From JACMNW01 sp031402355 (GTDB lineage: Bacteria; Pseudomonadota; Alphaproteobacteria; Rhodobacterales; Rhodobacteraceae): a stretch of 41,664 bases of DNA. The stretch lies in the NCBI GenBank assembly GCA_031402355.1, contig JANNSG010000089.1:1-41664 (forward strand), written 5' to 3'. The position numbers and the translations under genes are program-made. The notes under the pieces are model-generated. The model was not told where the DNA came from. It made no database searches and saw only the letters and a program-made list of their open reading frames with translations. Below are positions 7,776-15,257 of the stretch, in pieces; position 1 is the first letter of the stretch; each line of letters opens with the position of its first letter.

Positions 7776-8663
7776 TCAGTCGGTTCTGGATGCCAACCAG
7801 CCCCAAAGCGCTGAAACCGGGGGGCGGGCAAAGTTGCGGGTCCAGCACGACATGTAAAGCGGCACCTCTTTGCCAAAACCGGCCCCGCACGCCTTGACCA
7901 GCCGCCCGTCGCGCAGCGGCTGATCGGCTTCGCGCGTACTGGCCAGGCAAAGCCCAAGCCCAAGCTGTGCCGCTTGCAGCATCTGCGCCGTATCCGAGAA
8001 GTTGTATCCCCGCGAGAATTCGGTGCGGGTTGATCCGGCGGCCGTGAACCACGACTGCCAGTCGTTCAGAGTCTCGTCGTGCAACAAGTCTGCCGCATCC
8101 AGCCTTTCATGATCCGGCACGTCCGGCAGACGTGCGGCAAGATCAGGCGCGCAAAGCGGGATCAGCGCATCATGGGCCAGCAGCACCGATTGTGCGCCCG
8201 CGTCGGCCCAGGGCTCGGGGCCAAGCACAATGTCGATCTCGGCCTCTTCGGGCACATGCGGGGTGTCGGCGGTATGGACCCAAGGATCGATCCAAGGGTG
8301 GCTTTTGCGCAAGTCGGCCATCCGGGGCAGAAACCAGCCTGCCGCAAGCGCCGCTGGCATCATGATGATCACCGATCCTGGCTTGGAATAGGCGTTCAGG
8401 CGGCGGACGCCATGGCGTAATTCTTCCAGTGCGGTTTGCGCGGTGATCAGGAAATCGCTCCCCGCATCGACCAGTTCAATTCGCCGCCCGATGCGGCGAA
8501 ACAACGGCTGGCCAAGATGGCTTTCCAGAACACGCACCTGATGGCTGATCGCGGATTGGGTGATGTTCAATTCCTCGGCAGCACGGGAAAAACTTTGCAA
8601 CCGCGCTGCGGCTTCAAAGCCGATCAAAGTGGTCAAAGGGGGCAGTCCGCGATAGGTGCTCAT
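7776..8663 (-). CDS. LysR-family transcriptional regulator
   Basis: A 295-residue regulator. An N-terminal winged HTH (LTTLIGFEAAARLQSFSRAAEELNITQSAISHQVRVLESHLGQPLF, about residues 10-55) is followed by a LysR substrate-binding domain. The HTH wording resembles the GcvA subgroup. It is divergent from the agmatine deiminase operon and shares a 94-base intergenic region with it that contains an AATAA-N8-TTATT palindrome. The natural inference is that it controls that operon, and itself, in response to a polyamine-related ligand; nothing in the sequence proves the ligand. Confidence 0.93.
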   Translation of the reverse strand: MSTYRGLPPLTTLIGFEAAARLQSFSRAAEELNITQSAISHQVRVLESHLGQPLFRRIGRRIELVDAGSDFLITAQTALEELRHGVRRLNAYSKPGSVIIMMPAALAAGWFLPRMADLRKSHPWIDPWVHTADTPHVPEEAEIDIVLGPEPWADAGAQSVLLAHDALIPLCAPDLAARLPDVPDHERLDAADLLHDETLNDWQSWFTAAGSTRTEFSRGYNFSDTAQMLQAAQLGLGLCLASTREADQPLRDGRLVKACGAGFGKEVPLYMSCWTRNFARPPVSALWGWLASRTD

Positions 8664-8707
8664 GAACGATTTCGATTGAAAGGATCAAAATTCGGCGTTT
8701 TGACAAT

Positions 8708-8725
8708 AATAAAACTCATCTTATT
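8708..8725. promoter_or_regulatory. Candidate LysR operator between lysR and aguA
   Basis: AATAA (8708-8712), an 8-base spacer, and TTATT (8721-8725) form a perfect inverted repeat in the lysR/aguA divergent region, about 32 bases before the aguA start. The size and AT character fit a LysR-type box. Confidence 0.5.
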
Positions 8726-8757
8726 CTGTCGTCCAGCCCCAAATTGCCGAGGATGCC

Positions 8758-9792
8758 ATGACACGCCAAGACCCCGCACGCTTTGCCGCCAGTCCCAAAT
8801 CTCTGGGCTACCACATGCCTGCCGAATATGCCCCCCACAAGCGCAGCTGGATGATGTGGCCGACCCGCGCCGAGGTTTGGCCGGATATGGCGGCGACCAA
8901 GCGCGACTATGCAAAAGTGGCGCAGGCGATTGCCGAGTTTGAACCGATGTGCATGGCGGTCCGCGCGCAGGATGCCGCCGAAGCACGGGCGATGCTGGGC
9001 GATGCGATCGAACTGTTCGAGGTGCCGCTGGATGACAGTTGGGCGCGCGATGCCGGGCCGAATTTCGTTGTGGATGCAAAGGGTAAAAAGGCCGCCAGCC
9101 TGTTCACCTTTTCCGCTTGGGGGCACAAATATGCGCCCTTCGACAAGGACGCGGCCTTTGGTGCGGCAGTGGCTGCGCGTGAGGGGATGCCGGTTTTCAA
9201 GTCTCCCCTCTTGGCCGAGGGCGGCGGCGTGACGGTTGACGGGATGGGCACCATCATTACCACCGACACCTGCTTTCTGAACCCCAACCGCAATCCGACC
9301 TGGAGCCGCGAAGAGGTTACCCGCGAACTTCTGGAAACCCTTGGCGGCGAAAAAGTGATCTGGCTGCCGGGCAATGCAGATGAGACGGAAACCGATGGTC
9401 ATGTCGATGGCATCGCGGTGTTCGTGGCGCCCGGCGTGGTGCTGATCGAGTCCGCAGATGACCCCACCGATCCCTGGCGTCACATCAAGCAGGCCAATAT
9501 CGACGCACTGCGCGGCCAGACCGATGCGCAAGGGCGCAAAATCCGCATGGTCACCATCCCCGAGGCCGAGGAAAGCTGCATCATCGGCGAAAAATTCTGC
9601 CGGTCCTACGTCAACTGCTATTTCGTCAATGGCGGGGTGATCATGCCAGAATACGGCACGCCGAATGATGCCGTGGCCCGCGACATCTTTCAGGACTTGT
9701 TCCCGACCTACCGCATCCGTGGCGTGCATATCCCCAACATCTGCTTGGGCGGCGGTGGCATCCACTGCATCACCCAGCAGGAGCCCGCATGA
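8758..9792 (+). CDS. aguA: Agmatine deiminase (cytoplasmic copy)
   Basis: Hydrolyses agmatine to N-carbamoylputrescine and ammonia, the first step of agmatine-to-putrescine conversion. The 344-residue protein belongs to the PAD_porph/AguA family of guanidine-modifying enzymes. Family residues are all present: WARDAGP near residue 95-101, EGGGVTVDG near 154-162, ETDGHVDG with His215, and the nucleophile Cys337 in GGGIHCITQQ. No signal peptide. The start has a GAGG ribosome site. It heads a four-gene operon; its stop overlaps the next gene by 4 bases. A second deiminase follows at 10117. Confidence 0.93.
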   Translation: MTRQDPARFAASPKSLGYHMPAEYAPHKRSWMMWPTRAEVWPDMAATKRDYAKVAQAIAEFEPMCMAVRAQDAAEARAMLGDAIELFEVPLDDSWARDAGPNFVVDAKGKKAASLFTFSAWGHKYAPFDKDAAFGAAVAAREGMPVFKSPLLAEGGGVTVDGMGTIITTDTCFLNPNRNPTWSREEVTRELLETLGGEKVIWLPGNADETETDGHVDGIAVFVAPGVVLIESADDPTDPWRHIKQANIDALRGQTDAQGRKIRMVTIPEAEESCIIGEKFCRSYVNCYFVNGGVIMPEYGTPNDAVARDIFQDLFPTYRIRGVHIPNICLGGGGIHCITQQEPA

Positions 9793-10106
9793 CAGCACTT
9801 CCCCCCTATGCGTTTTCCGCGCATGGCGCGATGGCTTTGCATGTGATGTCCGCCATGGCGCATTTCGGTACCTCGCGGCTGTCCGACCGCGAGGCCGACG
9901 TGGCCCGACTGATCCTGCAAGGCCATTCGTCCAAGGTCATCGCGCGGATGCTGGGCAACAGCCCGGAAACCGTTAAGGTGTTCCGCAAGCGCATCCATAC
10001 CAAGTTGGGGCTTGCTACTTCGGCAGAGCTGTTCTCGCTGTTCCTTGCAGCACTTTGTGCAGCCCCGCACGGCTCCACCGACGACCCGTTGATCCACTTG
10101 ACCTGA
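9789..10106 (+). CDS. Small LuxR-type HTH regulator
   Basis: A 105-residue protein consisting almost only of a LuxR/GerE DNA-binding domain. After about 28 residues comes TSRLSDREADVARLILQGHSSKVIARMLGNSPETVKVFRKRIHTKLGL (about 28-76), with the classic LSxRExxV and SxxTVKxxxxxIxxKL positions. It lacks any receiver, autoinducer-binding or ATPase domain, so its input signal must come from elsewhere, or it is a stand-alone DNA binder. It is translationally coupled to aguA (ATGA overlap) and lies 10 bases before the second deiminase gene, so it probably regulates polyamine genes. Confidence 0.88.
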   Translation: MTALPPYAFSAHGAMALHVMSAMAHFGTSRLSDREADVARLILQGHSSKVIARMLGNSPETVKVFRKRIHTKLGLATSAELFSLFLAALCAAPHGSTDDPLIHLT

Positions 10107-10116
10107 GGCTCCGTTC

Positions 10117-11214
10117 ATGATGACCCGCCGTTCCTTGTTCCGATCTGCCGCCGCCGCCAGTGGCATGTCCCTTTTACCTCGCGGGGCATTTGCGGCTGGT
10201 GCCGGGTCGCAGGGCTTTTGGTATCCCGAGGAAACCGATCCGCATGAACGCACGTATCTGCAGTGGCCGGTGAACCCCGCCGTCCATGATGACCCGGATT
10301 TTCTGTATGATCTGCAAGGCACCATTGCCGATATTGCCAGCACCATTGCCGCGTTTGAACCCGTCGTGATGCTGGCCGCTGCCAAGTATCACAAGGCGAT
10401 CAAAAAGCGGGTCGCGAGCAATGTGGAACTGTGGGACATCCCCACCGATGACCTTTGGTGCCGCGATAGCGGGCCGTCTTTTGTTGTCGATGGCAAAGGC
10501 GGGCTGGCGCTGACGCAGTTCAACTTCAACGGCTGGGGGGGCAAGCAGGTTCATGGCAACGACGGCAAGATTGCTGCGCGGGTAGCCGAACGGCTGGGCC
10601 TGCCCGTTTTCGATGGGGGTCTTGTCGGAGAGGCGGGCGGCGTGGAAACCGACGGACACGGCACGCTGATTGCGCATGAAAGTTCGTGGGTGAACCGCAA
10701 TCGGAACAAGGGGTCCAAGGCCGAGGTCGAGGCGATGCTTCTGGACACCATGGGCGCGCGGAAAATGATCTGGGCCCCCGGCATCAAGGGCGCGGACATC
10801 ACCGACTACCACATCGACGCACTGGCGCGGTTCGTGAAGCCCGGACAGGTGCTGATCCAGATGGGGGATGAGGTTGACCCAAGCGACCCATGGTCTGTAT
10901 CTGCCTTTGAAACCTACGACATTCTGGCGCAGGCGACCGATGCGAAAGGTCGCAAGCTGGACCTTGTGATCCTGCCCGAACCCTATGACACCCGTGTGGA
11001 CAGCCCCGATTTCGTGGCATCCTACGTCAACTACTATGTCTGCAATGGCGCTGTGATCGCGGCCGAATTTGGTGACAAGGCCGCCGATGCCGAAGCCGCC
11101 GGCATTCTGGCCGATCTTTACCCCGGCCGCGAAATCGTGATGCTGAATATTGACGCGGTGGGCGAAGTGGGGGGCGGCATCCACTGCGCCACCCATGAAC
11201 AACCTAAGGTGTGA
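10117..11214 (+). CDS. Agmatine deiminase family protein with Tat signal
   Basis: A 365-residue paralogue of the upstream enzyme. It begins with a twin-arginine signal: MMTRRSLFRSAAAASG, a hydrophobic stretch, and a likely cleavage after AFA near residue 27, so it should be exported folded to the periplasm. Deiminase residues are kept: CRDSGPSFVVDGKG near 115-128, EAGGVETDGHG near 172-182, TDYHIDA with His232, and nucleophile Cys357 in GGGIHCATHEQ. In the first copy the Asp-x-His motif is TDGHVDG, so Gly is Tyr here. It is probably active on agmatine or a related guanidine, but the substrate is inferred. The next gene starts inside its stop codon. Confidence 0.88.
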   Translation: MMTRRSLFRSAAAASGMSLLPRGAFAAGAGSQGFWYPEETDPHERTYLQWPVNPAVHDDPDFLYDLQGTIADIASTIAAFEPVVMLAAAKYHKAIKKRVASNVELWDIPTDDLWCRDSGPSFVVDGKGGLALTQFNFNGWGGKQVHGNDGKIAARVAERLGLPVFDGGLVGEAGGVETDGHGTLIAHESSWVNRNRNKGSKAEVEAMLLDTMGARKMIWAPGIKGADITDYHIDALARFVKPGQVLIQMGDEVDPSDPWSVSAFETYDILAQATDAKGRKLDLVILPEPYDTRVDSPDFVASYVNYYVCNGAVIAAEFGDKAADAEAAGILADLYPGREIVMLNIDAVGEVGGGIHCATHEQPKV

Positions 11215-11663
11215 CGGTGCTGGGCTGGCTGAAACGACATTCCGAGGCGCTTGAGGGGCTGGGCGGCCTTGCTACTGCCTTTGCGACCGTAACCGCGCTG
11301 ATCGTGATCCCCTATCAGATCGCCCAATCCGACCGCATCCAGCGCGACCAGACCGCCCGTGAAATCTACCGCGAGTTCCTGAACCTGACGGTGCAAAAGC
11401 CGGAATTGGCAAATGCCGATTTCTGCGCGCTGAAGGATGCAAGCCAGACAACCGCCTATGCGGCCTATGTCGAATATCTGCTTTATACCTCCGAGCAGAT
11501 GATCGACACCTCCCCCGACTGGCGCGCACCGATGGCCAGTTATTTGGAAGATCACATGGCCTATCTGTGCAGCGAAGGGGTCTGGGACGCGCAATCGCCT
11601 GAGATCAGGGAACTGCTCGCCGATCTGGCCTTGACCTGTGAGGCGGAACACCCGTGCAAATAG
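11211..11663 (+). CDS. Hypothetical single-helix membrane protein
   Basis: I do not recognise a named family. The 150-residue product has an N-terminal transmembrane helix (LEGLGGLATAFATVTALIVIPYQI, about residues 14-37), followed by a charged helix (AQSDRIQRDQTAREIYREFL) and a soluble domain with four cysteines (about positions 68, 123, 143 and 149). The start is a GTG that overlaps the TGA of the Tat-deiminase gene (GTGA), so it is translated as the last member of that operon. A role linked to the exported deiminase is only suggested by position. Confidence 0.7.
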   Translation: MTVLGWLKRHSEALEGLGGLATAFATVTALIVIPYQIAQSDRIQRDQTAREIYREFLNLTVQKPELANADFCALKDASQTTAYAAYVEYLLYTSEQMIDTSPDWRAPMASYLEDHMAYLCSEGVWDAQSPEIRELLADLALTCEAEHPCK

Positions 11664-11684
11664 GGGCGGCTCGCACCGCCCCCC
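11663..11684. terminator. Hairpin between convergent agmatine operons
   Basis: GGGGCGG (11663-11669) pairs with CCGCCCC (11676-11682) across a 6-base loop. It sits between two convergent genes, overlapping the last base of the plus-strand stop codon, so it can end transcription from both sides. There is no strong T run. Confidence 0.6.
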
Positions 11685-11690
11685 TTCGCC

Positions 11691-12557
11691 CTATGCCGCG
11701 TCGTGACGGCTCAGCAGCCCATAGGTTTCCGGCCGCCGATCCCGCCAGGTGCCCCAGCTTTGGCGGTAGGCGCGGGTGGCCTCAAAGTCGATCTGAGCGA
11801 TGAGATAGGTCTCGTCCACCTTGTTCGCCTCTGTCAGCATTGCGCCCGTGTGGTCGGCGATGAAGGACGATCCGTAGAACGTCATCTCCAGGTTCGGCCC
11901 TTTCTCCAGCCCCACACGGTTTGACGCCACAACCGGCACCATATTGGCCGCCGCGTGGCCCTGCATGGTGCGCTGCCAGTGCCCCGAGCTGTCGATCTCA
12001 GGATAGCCGGGCTCAGACCCGATGGCTGTCGGGAAAAACAGCACTTCGGCCCCCAGAATGGCCAAGGAGCGCGCGGTTTCAGGAAACCACTGGTCCCAGC
12101 AGATGCCACAGCCGACCTTGGCAAAGCGGGTTTCGAACACCTTGAAGCCGGTATTGCCGGGGGTGAAATAGTACTTCTCCTCATACCCCGTCGCATGCGG
12201 GATATGAGTCTTGCGGTAGTTGCCCAGCACCGACCCATCCGCGTCGATCATGGCCAGCGAGTTGAAAAAGGTGTTCCCCGCCGCCTCGTAATAGCTGATC
12301 GGCAGCACCACCCCCAGCTTTCGCGCCAAGGCCGCGAAATGCTGCACCGCGCGGTCTGCTTCCAGCGGCTTGGCATAGCGCTGAAAGCCGTAATCCTTTT
12401 CGATGCAGAAATAGGGTGTCTGGAACAGTTCCTGCAACAGGATGATCTGCGCGCCGTCTTCAGCCGCCGCATTCACCTGCTCCTCGGCCTTCTGGATGTT
12501 GTCATCCAGATCCCAGGAACAGGCCATCTGCGTCGCGGCCAGTGTCACGATTGCCAT
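11691..12557 (-). CDS. aguB: N-carbamoylputrescine amidase
   Basis: Nitrilase-superfamily enzyme that hydrolyses N-carbamoylputrescine to putrescine, CO2 and ammonia, the step after agmatine deiminase. The 288-residue length is standard. The catalytic triad is complete: Glu43 in LLQELFQTPYF, Lys116 in YRKTHIP and Cys153 in GCGICWDQWFPE. The segment YEEKYYFTPGNTGFKVF is typical of the AguB group. It has no signal peptide and is cytoplasmic. It is the last gene of the transporter operon, 11 bases after the substrate-binding protein gene, and converges on the deiminase operon. Confidence 0.95.
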   Translation of the reverse strand: MAIVTLAATQMACSWDLDDNIQKAEEQVNAAAEDGAQIILLQELFQTPYFCIEKDYGFQRYAKPLEADRAVQHFAALARKLGVVLPISYYEAAGNTFFNSLAMIDADGSVLGNYRKTHIPHATGYEEKYYFTPGNTGFKVFETRFAKVGCGICWDQWFPETARSLAILGAEVLFFPTAIGSEPGYPEIDSSGHWQRTMQGHAAANMVPVVASNRVGLEKGPNLEMTFYGSSFIADHTGAMLTEANKVDETYLIAQIDFEATRAYRQSWGTWRDRRPETYGLLSRHDAA

Positions 12558-12568
12558 GTAAAACTCCT

Positions 12569-13579
12569 TCAGTTCATCAGCTTGGTCCAGACCTTGTCGA
12601 TCAGGGCCGTAGCCTCAGCTGAACAGGTCGGGATAAATTCAGGGGCCGGCGCGTCGGCGGGCGGGTTGATTTCAGGTGCCGCTGAAAGCGCGGGCTCGAT
12701 GAACGCCTCGGACCCCTCGATCCCGTTGGAATAGCGCGCATAATTGGTGATCATCGCGGCGTTTTCCGGCGCCATGACAAAGTTGACCCAAGCCTTGGCG
12801 TTGTCCATGTTCGGCGCACCTTTGGGCACGGCGACGTTGTCCATCCAGCCAGTATAGCCTTCTTTCGGATAGACATAGACCACACTCGGCTTTTCATCTC
12901 GCGCCCGCATCGCATAGCCATTCCAGCTCATCGACACGACGGCCTCGCCCGAAACAAGCAGTTCTTTGGTCTCAGAATCATAGGACTTCACCCATTCCTT
13001 TTGCGTCTCCAGCAGCTCCAACACCCGTTTCATCTCATCCGGGTTTTCCGAACAGCGCGGCACGCCCAAATAGCGTTCGGCCATGTTGATCACGTCATTC
13101 ATGTCGCGCAGCATGTTGATGCGGCCCTTTACGTCGTCATCAGGGTCAAACAGCACGGACAGCGACGAATAGTCCCCGGTCACCACAGCGGTATCAACCG
13201 CAAAGGCGGTTGATCCCCAGGCCCATGGGGCTGAATATTCGCGTTTCGGGTCCCAATAGACTTCGCGCCATTTGTCATCGACATTCGCATAGTTGGGCAT
13301 CGCGTAAACGTCGATCTTCTCGACCATATCTTCGGCGATCAGCACCTGCATCGTGGCATCGCCCGGCACGATGATGTCATAGCCCGCACCCCCGGCGCGC
13401 AGCTTGGCGATCATCGTCTCCATGCTGTCATAGCTGTCGATGTGCACCTTGACGCCGAACTCGGCCTCGAACTTGGCCACCAGATCGGGGGGCGTGTATT
13501 CGCCCCAAGTGTAGATGAAGAGATCGCCTTCAGCAAAGGCCGGGGCAGCGGTCAAAAGCAGAATGGCAAGGGCGCGCAT
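12569..13579 (-). CDS. Pot-type ABC transporter substrate-binding protein
   Basis: Periplasmic ligand receptor of the PotD/PotF (SBP_bac_8) type. The ATG at 13579 gives a 336-residue product with a clean signal peptide (MRALAILLLTAAPAFA) and then the family start GDLFIYTWGEYTPPDLVAKFEAEFG. Other marks are SYDSMETMIAKLRAG, YDIIVPGDATM, SAPWAWGSTAFAVD and GYTGWMDNVAVPKGAPN. A longer frame reaching 13855 overlaps the permease gene and has no signal peptide, so it was rejected. Ligands of the family are putrescine and spermidine; next to aguB the ligand may be agmatine, N-carbamoylputrescine or putrescine. Confidence 0.92.
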   Translation of the reverse strand: MRALAILLLTAAPAFAEGDLFIYTWGEYTPPDLVAKFEAEFGVKVHIDSYDSMETMIAKLRAGGAGYDIIVPGDATMQVLIAEDMVEKIDVYAMPNYANVDDKWREVYWDPKREYSAPWAWGSTAFAVDTAVVTGDYSSLSVLFDPDDDVKGRINMLRDMNDVINMAERYLGVPRCSENPDEMKRVLELLETQKEWVKSYDSETKELLVSGEAVVSMSWNGYAMRARDEKPSVVYVYPKEGYTGWMDNVAVPKGAPNMDNAKAWVNFVMAPENAAMITNYARYSNGIEGSEAFIEPALSAAPEINPPADAPAPEFIPTCSAEATALIDKVWTKLMN

Positions 13580-13590
13580 GGGGATTCCTT

Positions 13591-14391
13591 TCAGGATTGC
13601 TTGCGGGCGATCAGGCCCGAGGTGATGACGACAAGGGCAGAGGCAAGAACCATCAACGACGATACCGCATTGACCTCGGGGGTGATCCCAAGGCGCAGCA
13701 TCGAATAGATGTGGACGGGCAAGGTGGTTGATCCGGGGCCGGACAGCATCGATGAGATGATGAAATCGTCCAGTGATACGATGAATGCCAGAAGCCAGCC
13801 CGACATCAGGCCGGGGGCCAGGAGCGGCAGGGTGATCAGGGCAAACCGCCGCCAAGGCCGCGCGTAAAGATCGGCGGCAGCGGTTTCCAACGCCGGGTCC
13901 ATCGAGGTCAGCCTCGCGGTGATCGGCAGATAGGCAAACGGGATGCAGAACGTGGTGTGGGCGACCACCAGCGAACCGAAGCCGAGGCCCAACCCAACTG
14001 ACGAAAAGAAGATCAGGCTGGCAATCGCGGTCACGATTTCCGGCACCATCAGGGGGAAGTTCAGCACCGCATAGGCGGCAGCCTTGCGACGCACCCGCAT
14101 CCGCACCATGGCCAGTGCAGCGGCGGTGGCCATGACCGTGGCCAAGGTGGCTGCAATCACCGCCAGCAGCACCGAGTTCAGTGCGGCCCCGCCGATTTCC
14201 TCGTTGGCGAACACTTGGCCATACCAGCGCAGCGAAACACCGTCGAGCCTGCTGATCGACCGCCCGTCATTGAACGAATACAGCACTAGAAACACGATCG
14301 GCGCATAAAGAAACGCCACCGTAAACCCTGCGGTCAGCCCGAAGCCAGGCAGGTTGCGGATATCCTTTGACCGGGTGTCGAGAAGGGACAT
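13591..14391 (-). CDS. Polyamine-type ABC transporter permease (PotC/PotI-like)
   Basis: A 266-residue inner-membrane permease of the BPD_transp_1 family with about six helices. It starts with a cytosolic tail and the helix LTAGFTVAFLYAPIVFLVLYSF. The coupling (EAA) loop is seen as ETAAADLYARPWRRFALITLPLLAPGL, which contacts the ATPase. It pairs with the permease gene directly upstream: its ATG shares one base with that gene's TAA stop (TAATG). It belongs to the five-gene importer operon ending in aguB. Confidence 0.93.
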   Translation of the reverse strand: MSLLDTRSKDIRNLPGFGLTAGFTVAFLYAPIVFLVLYSFNDGRSISRLDGVSLRWYGQVFANEEIGGAALNSVLLAVIAATLATVMATAAALAMVRMRVRRKAAAYAVLNFPLMVPEIVTAIASLIFFSSVGLGLGFGSLVVAHTTFCIPFAYLPITARLTSMDPALETAAADLYARPWRRFALITLPLLAPGLMSGWLLAFIVSLDDFIISSMLSGPGSTTLPVHIYSMLRLGITPEVNAVSSLMVLASALVVITSGLIARKQS

Positions 14392-15257
14392 TACGCGTCC
14401 TCTCGTGCGGCACGGCGGGCGACGATGAACAGGGCAACCAGCGTGACGGCCATCAGGATGGTGGACAGCGCCGCGCCAAAGGGCCAGTTGCGGCTGCCCT
14501 GAAACTGCATGCCGATCAGGTTGCCCAGCATCAGCGTCTTGCCGCCGCCCAGAATATCGGGGGCAAGGTAGCTGCCGATGCCGGGGATGAAGACTAGCAG
14601 CCCCCCCGCAATCAGACCGGGCCGCAGGATCGGCAGGACGACCGCAAAGAACGCTTTGCGGCGGTTCGCATGCAGGTCATAGGCGGCTTCCAGCAGCGAA
14701 AAATCGAACCGCTCGATCGCGGCATAAAGCGGCAGGATCATGAACGGCAGGAAGGACGACACCAGCCCCAGCCCGATGGCAAAGTTGTTGTAGGCCAAGG
14801 GCAGCGGGCCATCCGTCAAGCCCATTGATTGCAGCGTGCCGTTGATCGGGCCTTCATCGCGCAGGATCAAGAGAAGGGCGATGGTGCGCACCAGCAGGTT
14901 GACCCAATAGGGCACCGTCACCAGCATCAGCCACAGCGACTTTTGCCCCGCAGGACGTGTCGCGATGAACCATGCGGTGGGCAGACCAATGATCAGGCAC
15001 AGAACCGTCGCAATCCCGGCCTGCAGCACCGACCGGCCAAGAATTTGCAGATAATCCGCGTTGAAGGTGAGCGTGTCATCAAAAATGTCGCGCTCGAACA
15101 GCAGGCGGATATAGGCCTCGGCAGAAGGCTCCCAGATCACCCCGCCGTATTGTGCAGGCGTCAGCACGGAAAAAAGCGTGGTAATGGCGATGGGCAGCGC
15201 CATGAAGATCAGGATGGTGCCCAAGCTCGGGGCCAACAAAATGCGGTGCAGCTTCAT
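14391..15257 (-). CDS. Polyamine-type ABC transporter permease (PotB/PotH-like)
   Basis: A 288-residue inner-membrane permease, the first of the two permeases of this importer. It has an N-terminal helix (LLAPSLGTILIFMALPIAITTLFSVL) followed by the large periplasmic loop typical of PotB. The EAA loop is LLEAAYDLHANRRKAFFAVVLPILRPGL. The ATG at 15257 was chosen because it overlaps the ATPase gene stop (ATGA) and begins right before the first helix. An upstream in-frame start at 15299 would add 14 residues inside the ATPase gene. Confidence 0.93.
   Translation of the reverse strand: MKLHRILLAPSLGTILIFMALPIAITTLFSVLTPAQYGGVIWEPSAEAYIRLLFERDIFDDTLTFNADYLQILGRSVLQAGIATVLCLIIGLPTAWFIATRPAGQKSLWLMLVTVPYWVNLLVRTIALLLILRDEGPINGTLQSMGLTDGPLPLAYNNFAIGLGLVSSFLPFMILPLYAAIERFDFSLLEAAYDLHANRRKAFFAVVLPILRPGLIAGGLLVFIPGIGSYLAPDILGGGKTLMLGNLIGMQFQGSRNWPFGAALSTILMAVTLVALFIVARRAAREDA

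Noticed and set aside
10174..11202. A 342-codon minus-strand frame opposite the Tat deiminase
   Set aside because: Mirror of the coding strand's codon bias; the deiminase motifs on the plus strand are unambiguous.
13580..13855. Longer form of the substrate-binding protein
   Set aside because: The extra 92 residues overlap the permease gene, look unrelated, and would bury the clear signal peptide that starts at 13579.
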